Source: Sunxiuqinia sp963678245 (GTDB lineage Bacteria > Bacteroidota > Bacteroidia > Bacteroidales > Prolixibacteraceae). From it: a stretch of DNA of 64,000 nucleotides. The DNA is taken from assembly GCA_965140765.1 (NCBI GenBank), contig OZ223309.1, positions 1,240,001-1,304,000 of the forward strand, written 5' to 3'. Below, one piece after another: positions 35,359 through 44,658 of this stretch (position 1 is the stretch's first letter; each line of letters starts with the position of its first letter). The notes under the pieces are model-generated. The model was not told the origin of the DNA. It did no database searches and saw only the letters and a program-made list of their open reading frames with translations. Position numbers and translations under genes: made by a program.

Positions 35359-36462
35359 ATGAAGATCGGAATTTTGACATTAAGACTCCACTTGAATTAC
35401 GGCGGAATTTTGCAGGCTTATGCACTTCAGAAACACCTAGAGGAGCTAGGTCATGAGGTGATGCTGATCGATCGTCATCATAATACCTTATCTCTCTTTT
35501 TACAAGTAAAAAGATGGGTGAAAAAATATTTGCTTTTCAGAAAGTCTTCTCAAACCTGGCAAAAGGATGCGAGCAAAAATATTGACGGGTTTGTCAGTAA
35601 ATATTTTATTCATAAAACACAGCCAATAAAATCAGAGAAGGAACTGAGAAAATGGATTAGTCGTTCTTCTATAGAGGCGGTTATTGTTGGTAGTGATCAG
35701 GTATGGCGAACAGAGTATACGCGGGAATTAGCAGCTAATTATTTTCTGGACTTTGTAGGCGACGATATCAAGAAGTTCTCATATGCTGCATCCTTTGGTA
35801 ACGATGAGTGGAACCAGTCACAGGGTTTCAGCATGCAAATAAAGGGGCTTCTAGCTCGTTTTGATGCGGTATCTGTGAGAGAAGAATCGGCGATCGTTCT
35901 CTGTCAGAATGTTTTTGGGACACAAGCGCGGCATCACATAGACCCAACGCTTTTGTTACATAAGGAACATTACTTACGTTTAATTAACAACCATCCCGGA
36001 GACTATAAAACCGGAGGTATCTTTGCTTACATTTTAGATAATTCCCCAGACAAGAATCGTTTAGTAGAAACAGTATCAAGCGCACTTAATAAATCGATTG
36101 ATGTTTTGCATTTGTCAAAATATTATAAAGAGTTTACTGGCAATGTACTGCCTTCTGTTGAATCGTGGCTCGCCAATTTCTATCACGCAGACTACGTCGT
36201 AACAGATTCGTTTCACGGATGTGTTTTCTCGATTATTTTCAATAAACCATTCATTGCGATCGGCAATAAAGAACGAGGGATGACGAGATTTTTATCTCTT
36301 CTAAGATTGTTTAATCTAGAGAATCGCATTGCTCTCGACTTTGAAGATTTCGATGAAAGTATTATTCATTCACCGATAGATTGGCCCCGGGTAAATGAAC
36401 TAATATTGAAGAAGAGACAAGAGGCTGATGACTATTTGTCAACTTTACTGGGAAAGTTATGA
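35359..36462 (+). CDS. Polysaccharide pyruvyl transferase family protein
   Basis: 367 residues of the WcaK/CsaB family. Diagnostic features are the N-terminal Rossmann start MKIGILTLRLHLNYGGILQA, the mid-protein VVGSDQVWRTEY, and the C-terminal catalytic-region segment VVTDSFHGCVFSIIFNKPFI. Such enzymes add pyruvate ketals to sugars, giving acid groups; some members act on other substrates. Translationally close to both neighbours: starts 1 base after the FrhB-like gene, overlaps the next glycosyltransferase by 4 bases. Confidence 0.88.
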   Translation: MKIGILTLRLHLNYGGILQAYALQKHLEELGHEVMLIDRHHNTLSLFLQVKRWVKKYLLFRKSSQTWQKDASKNIDGFVSKYFIHKTQPIKSEKELRKWISRSSIEAVIVGSDQVWRTEYTRELAANYFLDFVGDDIKKFSYAASFGNDEWNQSQGFSMQIKGLLARFDAVSVREESAIVLCQNVFGTQARHHIDPTLLLHKEHYLRLINNHPGDYKTGGIFAYILDNSPDKNRLVETVSSALNKSIDVLHLSKYYKEFTGNVLPSVESWLANFYHADYVVTDSFHGCVFSIIFNKPFIAIGNKERGMTRFLSLLRLFNLENRIALDFEDFDESIIHSPIDWPRVNELILKKRQEADDYLSTLLGKL

Positions 36463-37331
36463 AACAGAGTTTTAAAATATCGGTCATAATACCGCTTTAT
36501 AATAAGGAGAATGCAGTTCTTGCAACTATAGAGTCAGTTTTGAAACAAGAATATCGGAACTTTGAGTGTTTGATTGTTGACGACGGATCAACGGACAACA
36601 GCTTAAGTGTTATATCGCAGATTAACGATGATCGGGTAAAGATTTTTACAAAAAAGAATGGGGGAGTATCTGATGCTCGAAATTATGGTATAAAATATGC
36701 ATCAACCAATAATATCTTCTTTTTGGATGCAGATGACATTATCACACCGGGCTGTTTGAGATCATTCATGCAACAGATGACTAAATATCCGGATGCAGAA
36801 ATTTATACTGCCAATTTTTTCATAGAACGCGATAATAAACTTCTTACATTTTGTAGTGGATTGCAAGCAGGTTATATCGATAATCCTCTTAAAGCTTTAT
36901 ATTACCGACAAATATTTCCAAGGACGGGGACTACGCTGATTCGGAGATACTGTTTAATTCAGTCTGGTGGTTTTGATCCAGAGGTAGCAGTACATGAAGA
37001 TTCTGAGCTGTTTATCCGCTTGATAAAAAAGTATCGGGTTGTATATTCCCCGGAAAAGATATTTTCCTATAAGACAGGTTTTAATGAGATGAGTTTAAAT
37101 AATATTAGCATGCATAAAGAATACGCCTACCATATTGATTTAAGAGGGCGGTCATTTTATGAGAGAATGTTATTGTCAGAACTTATTTTTAAGGCCTACA
37201 GACGTTATTGGCCACGAAATAGGAAAATGGCAATGACTTTTATTAAAAAGAATTTACGGCATCTCCCTTCAATTATTTATACGGTTTTACATATTAAGCT
37301 GGTTCGAAATAGACGTCTAATTGTTTGTTGA
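36459..37331 (+). CDS. Glycosyltransferase family 2
   Basis: 290 residues, GT-A fold. The N-terminus KISVIIPLYNKENAVLATIES, nucleotide-binding LIVDDGSTDNSLSV, and the DxD-type metal motif FLDADDII are standard. HEDSELFIRLIKKY supplies the catalytic Asp/Glu region. It transfers one sugar of the repeat unit in the cytoplasm; acceptor and donor not visible. ATG overlaps the pyruvyltransferase stop (ATGA). Confidence 0.94.
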   Translation: MKQSFKISVIIPLYNKENAVLATIESVLKQEYRNFECLIVDDGSTDNSLSVISQINDDRVKIFTKKNGGVSDARNYGIKYASTNNIFFLDADDIITPGCLRSFMQQMTKYPDAEIYTANFFIERDNKLLTFCSGLQAGYIDNPLKALYYRQIFPRTGTTLIRRYCLIQSGGFDPEVAVHEDSELFIRLIKKYRVVYSPEKIFSYKTGFNEMSLNNISMHKEYAYHIDLRGRSFYERMLLSELIFKAYRRYWPRNRKMAMTFIKKNLRHLPSIIYTVLHIKLVRNRRLIVC

Positions 37332-37380
37332 TAAGTTTTTTTTGAGGATTTTTATTTGATATTACATAGGAATTTTAAAA

Positions 37381-38499
37381 ATGATTCTTTGGATTTATTT
37401 TCCTGTTTTGGCTATTTTTTTTGCCTATATGACTAAGTATGGAACATATTATCACGTGCCAACTCAATTGTTTAAATTTTTTTTGGTTATGTGGTTATCT
37501 TGGTTAGTTGCATTTGGTGGTGCAGGAATGACCGATCAAGTTCATTACAATGATTTTTTTCAAAGTCTTAATCGGAATTCCTTTTCCGGAGAGAATGTTT
37601 TTTGGAAACTATTATTTGGTTCCTTTATTAACGATCGTAGAGAGAACTATGAAGTGGGTTATGTTCTGATAAATCTATTGGCGAAGCAATTGGGAATATC
37701 TTATCTTGCTTTTATGTTCAGCATTTCAATTATAACACATACCCTTTTAATAAATTTCATTTATAAGTATAGATATCCCGTATTTACAGTGTTAATTTAT
37801 ATAGCATCAACCTTCTACGTTCAGCAAGCTAACCTGGTTCGTCAAATGATTGCGATGACTATTTTTTTATATTCATTTCGATATATTGAGCGAGGATTAT
37901 TTCTGCCTTATCTTGGGGGAATTCTGATTGCTGTTGCTTTCCATATGTCCGCAGTGCTTTTATTCGTTGTCTATTTTCTTCCCTCTAAAGTTCCGAAAAG
38001 CTGGCTTTTATGGGGTATATGGCTTTTTTCAATATATATTAGCCTTAAGGGGTTAGATTTGCCGGTGGTAAAAATTGGTTATTATTCGCTACAGAAATTT
38101 AACCGGGCGGTTGAAGAAAGTGGCCCCAATCTATTTTTTAACGGTATGCTTGTAGCCTTGCTTGCCTCTAACCCGAATAAGCTCGCAACCAGAAGATATG
38201 TCCTTGCATTTAATATGTTTTTTATTGGAGTTATCTTATTAAACTTATCCAGCATCACTTTTTACTTTTACAGGCTGTCTTACTATTTTTCCATTTTCAG
38301 TATTGTAGTCATTCCGTTAATACCGCTCACTTTAACCAATCGACTAAAGTATATTTTCCCGACTAAAATTGTATATGCGATGTCAAATTTCTTATTGGTT
38401 GCTTTTTATGTTAATATTTTAGTTCGAAGGGTCATAACAAATCCAGAAGGAGTAATTGGGTACCGGTTACATGATTTTATGGAGTTATTCAACCAATAA
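37381..38499 (+). CDS. wzy: EpsG/Wzy-like polysaccharide polymerase
   Basis: A 372-residue membrane protein with about ten hydrophobic helices and little other conserved sequence, as usual for O-antigen/exopolysaccharide polymerases. The periplasmic-loop segment GMTDQVHYNDFFQSL and the NLVRQMIAMTIFLYSFRYIERG motif (R-Q-x-x-A) are typical of EpsG-type Wzy proteins. Placement between a GT2 and an acyltransferase in a locus with Wzx supports the role. Confidence 0.8.
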   Translation: MILWIYFPVLAIFFAYMTKYGTYYHVPTQLFKFFLVMWLSWLVAFGGAGMTDQVHYNDFFQSLNRNSFSGENVFWKLLFGSFINDRRENYEVGYVLINLLAKQLGISYLAFMFSISIITHTLLINFIYKYRYPVFTVLIYIASTFYVQQANLVRQMIAMTIFLYSFRYIERGLFLPYLGGILIAVAFHMSAVLLFVVYFLPSKVPKSWLLWGIWLFSIYISLKGLDLPVVKIGYYSLQKFNRAVEESGPNLFFNGMLVALLASNPNKLATRRYVLAFNMFFIGVILLNLSSITFYFYRLSYYFSIFSIVVIPLIPLTLTNRLKYIFPTKIVYAMSNFLLVAFYVNILVRRVITNPEGVIGYRLHDFMELFNQ

Positions 38500-38519
38500 T
38501 AAAATTCAAATCCTTAAGA

Positions 38520-39122
38520 ATGAAATATCGAAATCCTCCATTTTCGCTCTATATCATAAAACGGAGAATTAAACTTTTTGTTGGTTTGTGGAATAGGATC
38601 TCAATATTATGGTGGGGAATAAAACTTGGTAAAAACAGCTTGTTTATCGGGCGTTGTTATTTCCATCGTTTTCCAAACACAAGCATCACCATCGGAAATC
38701 ACTGTCGTTTTTTATCGGGGAAAAATGCGAATCTAATCGGAATTAATCGCCCATGTTCATTATCAACATTAAACTCAAACTATCAAGCTAAAATATTGAT
38801 CGGAAATCGTTGTGGTTTCAGCGGTACTGTAATCGGAGCATTTCGTCATATTAAAATCGGAAACAATGTTCGCTGTGGTGCCAATACACTTATAACAGAC
38901 TCCGATTGGCATCTGGATGATCATCGAAGTGGCGATCCTAAACCTGTATTTATTAAAAACAATGTATGGTTGGGGGAAGGAGTTAAAGTTCTAAAAGGGG
39001 TAACAATTGGAGAGAATAGCGTTATAGGCGCTGGAAGTGTTGTAGTCAAAGATATCCCTGCTAACGTGGTTGCCGCTGGAAATCCCTGCAAAATCATAAA
39101 ACCGCTAACCCGAATCCCATAA
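38520..39122 (+). CDS. Hexapeptide-repeat acyltransferase (1 of 3)
   Basis: 200 residues with an N-terminal hydrophobic/basic segment and a left-handed beta-helix built of isoleucine-rich hexapeptides (IGNHCRFLSG, IGNRCGFSG, IGNNVRCGAN, LGEGVKVLKG, IGENSVIGAG). NTLITDSDWHLDDH likely contributes the active-site His. C-terminal VVAAGNPCKIIKPL is typical of CatB/WcaF-like acetyltransferases. It probably O-acetylates a sugar of the repeat unit. Confidence 0.9.
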   Translation: MKYRNPPFSLYIIKRRIKLFVGLWNRISILWWGIKLGKNSLFIGRCYFHRFPNTSITIGNHCRFLSGKNANLIGINRPCSLSTLNSNYQAKILIGNRCGFSGTVIGAFRHIKIGNNVRCGANTLITDSDWHLDDHRSGDPKPVFIKNNVWLGEGVKVLKGVTIGENSVIGAGSVVVKDIPANVVAAGNPCKIIKPLTRIP

Positions 39123-39171
39123 TGAGACGATTCTCTAAAGAATACTTCTGCTAATTATTACAATTTATTTT

Positions 39172-40293
39172 ATGGCTAACGTTATTGTATTTGCTCCAAT
39201 CTGTTTTGAACAAGGAATGGCTGGTTCGAAACGATTGGGTAACCTGTCAAAAGATATCCCCCCCCGCTACGCTGTAGTGAATTTGTTTGCAGGGATGAAC
39301 GGGAAAAAGACACGAGGACACACTTCGTTGTCATTCAGTGGATTTGTTGAGTTTTACCGTCAGGTAGTTCGCTTAAAAAGAGACTATGAAATGGCCTATT
39401 TTTACTATTATGGTTATCCAACTATTCAAAATATACATTATCTGCTTCTCGTGCATCTTTTGGGGTATCATCTTATTTTAGACATCGTAGAAGATTATAG
39501 GGTGGTCAGGGGATTAAAAAAGGGACTTCGCTGGAAGATTAAGATTAATGTATCCTTATTGCTGCTCAAGCTTTCACGGTTTTTCCCCATAAGCTATGTT
39601 GGGATTTCAGAGCCAATAATTCAATGGCTAAATAATTACATAGCAGATGCTCAAAGGATCATTTGTATTCCGGTTTCTGTGGATTCAGAACTGATTCATC
39701 GAATAAAGAAAAAGGAGGTCACTGCCGGGGACAGGCTTACTTTTTTTTATGGTGGTACATTCGCTGAAAAAGACGACATTTTAATTCTGTTAGAGGCATT
39801 TAATCTGCTGGTTAAGTCCTATAGCAGAGGAGTGAAACCTAGGCTTATTTTGACAGGAAAAGCTTCAGCTGATAAGATCAGTCCCGTCACTGAATATATC
39901 AGAGTGAATGAATTGCAGGAATCTATTTCCTATTTAGGTTTCTTGTCGGATGCAGACTATTATCATGCAATTCATCATGCTGATATATTGATTATGCCAA
40001 GGAACAATTCTGATTTTTCGAACACCGGTTTTCCTTTTAAACTTGGAGAATATATGGCAACCGGAAATTGTACGATTGTTGCAAGAATTGATTCGTTGAT
40101 AGGTCTCATCCATGATGACGAAGTTGTTTTTTACCAACCGTCAGACATTCAAGATTTAAAGGAAAGAATGTTGGAGGCCTCTAGTTCCGAACATCTTCGA
40201 CGAGAAGTCGGGAAGTTAGGGCGTAAAAGGTCATTGTATCATTTCTCATCAAAGAATCATTCAAAAAAATTAATTCGCTTTTTGGAGGCTTAA
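39172..40293 (+). CDS. Glycosyltransferase, GT4-like
   Basis: 373 residues, GT-B fold. The C-terminal nucleotide-sugar domain shows FFYGGTFAEKDDILILLEAF, KPRLILTGKAS, ISYLGFLSDADYYHAIHHADILIMPRNN and the Glu-containing GFPFKLGEYMATGNCTIV. The N-terminal domain is divergent. It starts 49 bases after the acyltransferase and is followed after 1 base by a second GT4 gene. Donor not determinable. Confidence 0.87.
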   Translation: MANVIVFAPICFEQGMAGSKRLGNLSKDIPPRYAVVNLFAGMNGKKTRGHTSLSFSGFVEFYRQVVRLKRDYEMAYFYYYGYPTIQNIHYLLLVHLLGYHLILDIVEDYRVVRGLKKGLRWKIKINVSLLLLKLSRFFPISYVGISEPIIQWLNNYIADAQRIICIPVSVDSELIHRIKKKEVTAGDRLTFFYGGTFAEKDDILILLEAFNLLVKSYSRGVKPRLILTGKASADKISPVTEYIRVNELQESISYLGFLSDADYYHAIHHADILIMPRNNSDFSNTGFPFKLGEYMATGNCTIVARIDSLIGLIHDDEVVFYQPSDIQDLKERMLEASSSEHLRREVGKLGRKRSLYHFSSKNHSKKLIRFLEA

Positions 40294-40294
40294 T

Positions 40295-41365
40295 ATGAAT
40301 TATTTGGTTTTAGTTCCTGACTTAAGGAAACCGGGAGGAGTCGCTAATTACTATAAGTCGATTAAGAATTTTCTTCCGGCTAATTATGAGTATTTTACCA
40401 GGGGCACGCGGCACCAAGCCACCAGGGTAGTCAATATTAGTTACTTCTTTTACGACTTGGCTCGATTTATTTTCAAAATAAAAAAAAGTAAAACAGTTGT
40501 CTTGATTAACAATTCGTTTGGATCATCCAGCCTTACCCGGGATTTTTTATTTGCCCTTATTTGTTACTGGATGAAAATAAAATTTGTGGTTTTTTTTAGA
40601 GGATGGGACAATGATTTTGAAACGGTACTGCTAAATAATAATAATAAGCGGAAGATTTTTGTAGACTCGTTTTTTAAAGCTGAGAAAATAATCGTACTGG
40701 CATCTGATTTTAAAAAGTTTCTGAGAGTTTTGGGTTATAAAGGCGAATTAGTGTTAGAGACAACTCTTGTAGAAGATTCTCTGGTTGAGTGCTACCATGA
40801 AGCAATAATCTCTCAAAAAGTAAAACAGCCCCAAAAAACACTGCTATTTCTTGCCCGAGTAGAGGAAAGTAAGGGCATCTATAAAGTTCTTGAGGTATTT
40901 AGCAGAGTTCTACAGAAAGGAATTAGTTGTAATCTGATCATTGCAGGTGGAGGATCTGAAGAATTAGCGGCTAAAAAATATGTGGCAGATAATAGAATCC
41001 CCAATGTTCAGTTCTTGGGATTTGTTAAAAGTCTAAAAAAAGCGGAAGTGTTCAATAGATCTCATATATATTTATTCTTTTCCGAACATGGCGAAGGGAT
41101 GCCCAATAGTGTCCTGGAGGCAATGGCTATGGGCCTCCCCATTGTTGCTTCCAAAATTGGTGGGATAAAGGATTTCTGTTCCGATCAGATTGGTTTCTTT
41201 TATCAAGAATATAATTTAGAAAAGAGTGTGAGTTATATTGTAAAAGTACTAAGAGATGAAGCTTTATACCTAGATATAGCTACGCATAATCGTGGATACG
41301 GCGTAGAGCATTTTTCAGCGAAAATAGTCGTCGCGCGTTTACGTTCAATTTTGGAAACTGTTTAA
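40295..41365 (+). CDS. Glycosyltransferase family 4
   Basis: 356 residues with a typical GT4 C-terminal domain: LLFLARVEESKGIYKVLEVF, LIIAGGGSEELAAKKY, NVQFLGFVKSLKKAEVF and the E-x7-E motif in HGEGMPNSVLEAMAMGLPIVAS. The N-terminus YLVLVPDLRKPGGVANYY is the usual acceptor-domain start. It immediately follows another GT4 gene, so the two probably add successive sugars. Confidence 0.92.
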   Translation: MNYLVLVPDLRKPGGVANYYKSIKNFLPANYEYFTRGTRHQATRVVNISYFFYDLARFIFKIKKSKTVVLINNSFGSSSLTRDFLFALICYWMKIKFVVFFRGWDNDFETVLLNNNNKRKIFVDSFFKAEKIIVLASDFKKFLRVLGYKGELVLETTLVEDSLVECYHEAIISQKVKQPQKTLLFLARVEESKGIYKVLEVFSRVLQKGISCNLIIAGGGSEELAAKKYVADNRIPNVQFLGFVKSLKKAEVFNRSHIYLFFSEHGEGMPNSVLEAMAMGLPIVASKIGGIKDFCSDQIGFFYQEYNLEKSVSYIVKVLRDEALYLDIATHNRGYGVEHFSAKIVVARLRSILETV

Positions 41366-41429
41366 TCATCCCAACCTATGTTGTTTAGGGGTTTCATATG
41401 GAAGCAAAAGCATAGTTGCTTGTCTAAAC

Positions 41430-42533
41430 TTGCTAAAATCTCATTTTATGTATAAAGATCAATTTCGAGGGTATGATCCTTATGATCTGGCTGAAGCTTC
41501 AATTAGCTTGCCCCATTTTATTCTTTCTAAACTCTCTTTTGTAAATAAAGTTTCACCAGTTAACTTTCGAAATCTACTGGGTATTCTTCCAACAGATAAT
41601 GCCAAGTCTAATGGTTTATGGTTGTGGGCATATGCTCTGGATGGGATCGAGAAACATTCAGGCGAGATTTCTTACCTTTTAGACTGGATTGAGAAAAATA
41701 AAGCAACCGATTTTGACGAGTTTTCAATGGGTTTTACATTTAGAATGGCTTTAAGTCGTTATGCCTCAGAACCAGGCAAGACCTCATTGATTATTTCATT
41801 ATTTATAGTTTTTCCTTTGATCGAGTTGTATAAAAAACAAAAAGACCCTAAGCTGTTAGAAAAAATAGAATCATTTGAAAATCTTTTGGAATACAAATGG
41901 TTGAAATATGAAGATGAAACGATCTTATGGTACTCTTATCTACCCGAGAGGTATGATGAAGTATACAATGCTACAGCAAAGGTTGGAAAATTCTACAGCT
42001 TGCTACATGGTATTTCGGCTAAGCCGAAATATAAAGAAAAAATATTCCGGATTTTGAAATATCTCTCAGAGAAACAAAATTGTGATGGAAGTTGGGGGTA
42101 TTCAGTTAACTCCTCATATGTTGATAATTTTCACTCTGCATTTGTTTTGGATTCAATTTTTCACATGCGGAAGGTTGTCGATAATGACTGTTTCGAAAGA
42201 ATGTTTGTGACAGGTCTTAATGATTATCTTCAGAACTGTTTTGACAACGATTTGCGTCCTCTTCATTTCCACAAGAAGCATAAACCCTTGGATATACGAT
42301 CCCGCATATTGGAGACCGAGATAAGGGATTGTGCCAACGCGATTATTCTTTTTTCAAAATTGGGGATGAAGGGAAAAGCGTCTGGAGTATTAAACTGGAC
42401 AAATAAATTTCTGCTTGACCCCAAGCGAAACTACTATTATTTCTACAAGAATAAATTATTCTCTAATAAAATCAATTTTGTTCGCTGGCAGGCTTGGATG
42501 GCTTTGGCTATTGCGGAATATAACGTGCAATGA
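41430..42533 (+). CDS. Unknown alpha/alpha-toroid-like protein of the polysaccharide locus
   Basis: A 367-residue soluble protein without signal peptide; the second Met (residue 7) at 41448 is an equally good start. It is strongly helical and carries SNGLWLWAYALDG near residue 68 and QNCDGSWGYS (about 213) followed by YVDNFHSAFVLDS. QxxDGSW-type repeats are typical of alpha/alpha-barrel enzymes such as terpene cyclases, epimerases and lyases. Similar proteins sit in other capsule loci, in places annotated misleadingly as delta-aminolevulinate dehydratase. Conserved Trp/Asp residues suggest an enzyme acting on the glycan or its lipid-linked precursor. Overlaps the next gene by 4 bases. Confidence 0.75.
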   Translation: MLKSHFMYKDQFRGYDPYDLAEASISLPHFILSKLSFVNKVSPVNFRNLLGILPTDNAKSNGLWLWAYALDGIEKHSGEISYLLDWIEKNKATDFDEFSMGFTFRMALSRYASEPGKTSLIISLFIVFPLIELYKKQKDPKLLEKIESFENLLEYKWLKYEDETILWYSYLPERYDEVYNATAKVGKFYSLLHGISAKPKYKEKIFRILKYLSEKQNCDGSWGYSVNSSYVDNFHSAFVLDSIFHMRKVVDNDCFERMFVTGLNDYLQNCFDNDLRPLHFHKKHKPLDIRSRILETEIRDCANAIILFSKLGMKGKASGVLNWTNKFLLDPKRNYYYFYKNKLFSNKINFVRWQAWMALAIAEYNVQ

Positions 42534-43048
42534 AGAAGATTAAACTATTTTTTTACTATCTCGCTTGTTCTAAAATGCCAAGCTCTTGGTGGCCCGGTGG
42601 AAAGATTTTCAATAACCTGCGAATTTTCTGTTTGAAAGGGATTGTAACAATTGGAGAGGGAACGAGAATTCAGAAAGGCGTGTATTTTGGGAAAGGCAAT
42701 GATATCTCAATCGGCAGAAAATGCCAGATAAATGAAATGGTGAGGCTTGACAATGTTTCGATAGGAGATAATGTTATGATTGCCCGAGAATGTATTGTCC
42801 TGGGCAAAGTTCATGAAATGAGTAAAATCGATATTCCGATGTCAGAGCAAGGACGCTTTGTTCCTGATGCAACAATAATAGAAGATGATGTGTGGCTGGG
42901 GCTTAGAGTGGTCGTATTGCCAGGGGTTATCATCGCAGAAGGATCTGTTGTGGGGGCAGGAGCTGTGGTTTCCAAAAATACAGAACCCTTTGGAATATAC
43001 GGAGGAGTCCCTGCAAAATTAATCAGATATCGAAATAAGTATGAATAA
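42530..43048 (+). CDS. Hexapeptide-repeat acyltransferase (2 of 3)
   Basis: 172 residues forming a left-handed beta-helix: IGEGTRIQKGVYFG, IGRKCQINEMVRLDN, IGDNVMIARECIVLG, then DDVWLGLRVVVLPGVIIAEG and AGAVVSKNTEPFGIYGG. HEMSK at about residue 103 may hold the active-site His. Closest in layout to serine/sugar O-acetyltransferases of capsule loci. ATGA overlap with the toroid gene and 8-base overlap with the next acyltransferase imply strict cotranslation. Confidence 0.9.
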   Translation: MKKIKLFFYYLACSKMPSSWWPGGKIFNNLRIFCLKGIVTIGEGTRIQKGVYFGKGNDISIGRKCQINEMVRLDNVSIGDNVMIARECIVLGKVHEMSKIDIPMSEQGRFVPDATIIEDDVWLGLRVVVLPGVIIAEGSVVGAGAVVSKNTEPFGIYGGVPAKLIRYRNKYE

Positions 43049-43616
43049 ACTGACACAAAAAGGATCGATAACTCGAAAGCTGGTTGACTACGTTCGATTT
43101 TTACATATGTCTTTTGGTAACCACCTCGTTGCTTACATCCCATCTTATTGGGTACGCAAGGTCTGTTATCGTCATATACTTGGAGTACAAATAGGCAAGC
43201 ACTCTCATATTCAAATGGGAGTCCGTATGTATTCTCCTTACAAGATAAGGATCGGCGACAATTGTTCGATCGGGAATAATTCACTTTTAGATGGACGCCG
43301 GGGCATCAAAATTGGGAATAATGTTGATCTGGCAGGATATGTAAAAATACTTACGTTGGGACATGATTTGGATGATCCTGAGTACGGAACGGTTGGCGCT
43401 GCTGTTAGTATAGAAGATCATGCCAGTATCTTCACGGGGGCAAGTGTTCTCCCCGGTGTTATTGTTGGAGAAGGTAGCGCGGTTGGTTTAAATGCTGTAG
43501 TTACTAAATCCACTGAACCGTGGAAGATATATGTGGGCAATCCGGCAAAATTTGTACGTGATCGAAAAATCTCGAATTTAACATACCTCCATAATTATAA
43601 AAGATATTTTCATTAA
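43041..43616 (+). CDS. Hexapeptide-repeat acyltransferase (3 of 3)
   Basis: 191 residues with beta-helix repeats IGKHSHIQMG, IGDNCSIGNNSLLDG, IGNNVDLAGYVKILTLGHDL (catalytic His likely in GHDL), and SIFTGASVLPGVIVGEGSAVG, ending in IYVGNPAKFVRDR. Similar in type to the preceding acyltransferase but not a close copy, so the locus likely places acetyl groups at more than one position. It overlaps the preceding gene by 8 bases; the next gene starts 1 base later. Confidence 0.9.
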   Translation: MNKLTQKGSITRKLVDYVRFLHMSFGNHLVAYIPSYWVRKVCYRHILGVQIGKHSHIQMGVRMYSPYKIRIGDNCSIGNNSLLDGRRGIKIGNNVDLAGYVKILTLGHDLDDPEYGTVGAAVSIEDHASIFTGASVLPGVIVGEGSAVGLNAVVTKSTEPWKIYVGNPAKFVRDRKISNLTYLHNYKRYFH

Positions 43617-43617
43617 A

Positions 43618-44646
43618 ATGACTCCAAAACTTATTGTTGATTTTCGCCATCCCGCTCATATTAATTTTTTTAAACCTTCGCTTTATTTGCTTCGGGAAGA
43701 AGGATGGAATATAGATATAGTCGTACTTGATCGTGGAAAAGTACCTCGTATAGCTGCAGAAGAGTTTCCCGGTTTCAAAATATACCGTATTGGCCGGCAT
43801 CGTGGAACAAAATTGTCAATCATTTTTGAGGCCAATATGCTTCGGCTATTGAAAATGGGAGTTTTTTTAGCGATCCATAGATATCATATAGGAATAAGTG
43901 TTAGCAGTTTCATCTTGGGAGCAGCAGCCAAGACTATAGGGATGCCTAACTTGCAATTTTATGATGATCCTGAGTATAAAAAACATTTTAAACTTCAGAA
44001 GTTAACATCAACGAAAACTTACTATCCTAAAATTAAGGATTTTAGTCCGGATATTGAGACTTTCACTGCATTAAAAGAATGGGCTTACTTGTCGCCCCGG
44101 TATTTTAGTCCACATGAGAAGGTACTACAGGAATATGAACTGAAAAAGCAGCAATATATATTCGTAAGGGAAGTGATTAATTCGAGTCTTAATTATGAAG
44201 ATCAGGATGCTAATATAATCTCGACTTTTTCAGATTTATTTCCAGAAGGATTTAAAGTGGTTCTTTCTTTGGAAGATAAAAAAGCACAACGTCTTTACCC
44301 TAAGGACTGGATTATTTTGAAAGAACCAGTATCGGATATTCATTCATTAATTTTTTATAGTAAACTGGCTATTTCATCTGGAGATAGTATGGCCCGGGAA
44401 GCGGCGATACTGGGGGTTCCGTCTATTTACTGCGGGATACGAGAGATGACTGCAAATAGGGTTTTAATTGAAAAAGGGAGGCTTTTTCATGTTGGTGTTG
44501 AAGATTGTGTTGAACATATGTCAAAGTTGATCAATGATGAGTTTGGTTTAGTCGACCAGCAGTCCTTCATTAATCGCCTGAGTGATGACTGGGAAGATGT
44601 TACAGAATTTATAGTAAAACGAGTTAAAGAGTTTGCAAAATTTTAA
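43618..44646 (+). CDS. DUF354-family GT-B-fold protein
   Basis: 342 residues of the DUF354 type, related in fold to UDP-GlcNAc 2-epimerase and GT-B transferases. Start KLIVDFRHPAHINFFKPSLYLL is diagnostic; C-terminal DIHSLIFYSKLAISSGDSMAREAAILGVPSI corresponds to the nucleotide-binding region. These proteins occur in polysaccharide loci of bacteria and archaea without proven activity; a glycosyltransferase role is likely. Precedes the GDP-mannose dehydrogenase by 12 bases. Confidence 0.85.
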   Translation: MTPKLIVDFRHPAHINFFKPSLYLLREEGWNIDIVVLDRGKVPRIAAEEFPGFKIYRIGRHRGTKLSIIFEANMLRLLKMGVFLAIHRYHIGISVSSFILGAAAKTIGMPNLQFYDDPEYKKHFKLQKLTSTKTYYPKIKDFSPDIETFTALKEWAYLSPRYFSPHEKVLQEYELKKQQYIFVREVINSSLNYEDQDANIISTFSDLFPEGFKVVLSLEDKKAQRLYPKDWIILKEPVSDIHSLIFYSKLAISSGDSMAREAAILGVPSIYCGIREMTANRVLIEKGRLFHVGVEDCVEHMSKLINDEFGLVDQQSFINRLSDDWEDVTEFIVKRVKEFAKF

Positions 44647-44658
44647 AATACATTAATT

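Noticed and set aside
43618..44646. UDP-GlcNAc 2-epimerase
   Set aside because: Fold-level resemblance only; the N-terminal DFRHPAHINFFKP signature points to DUF354.
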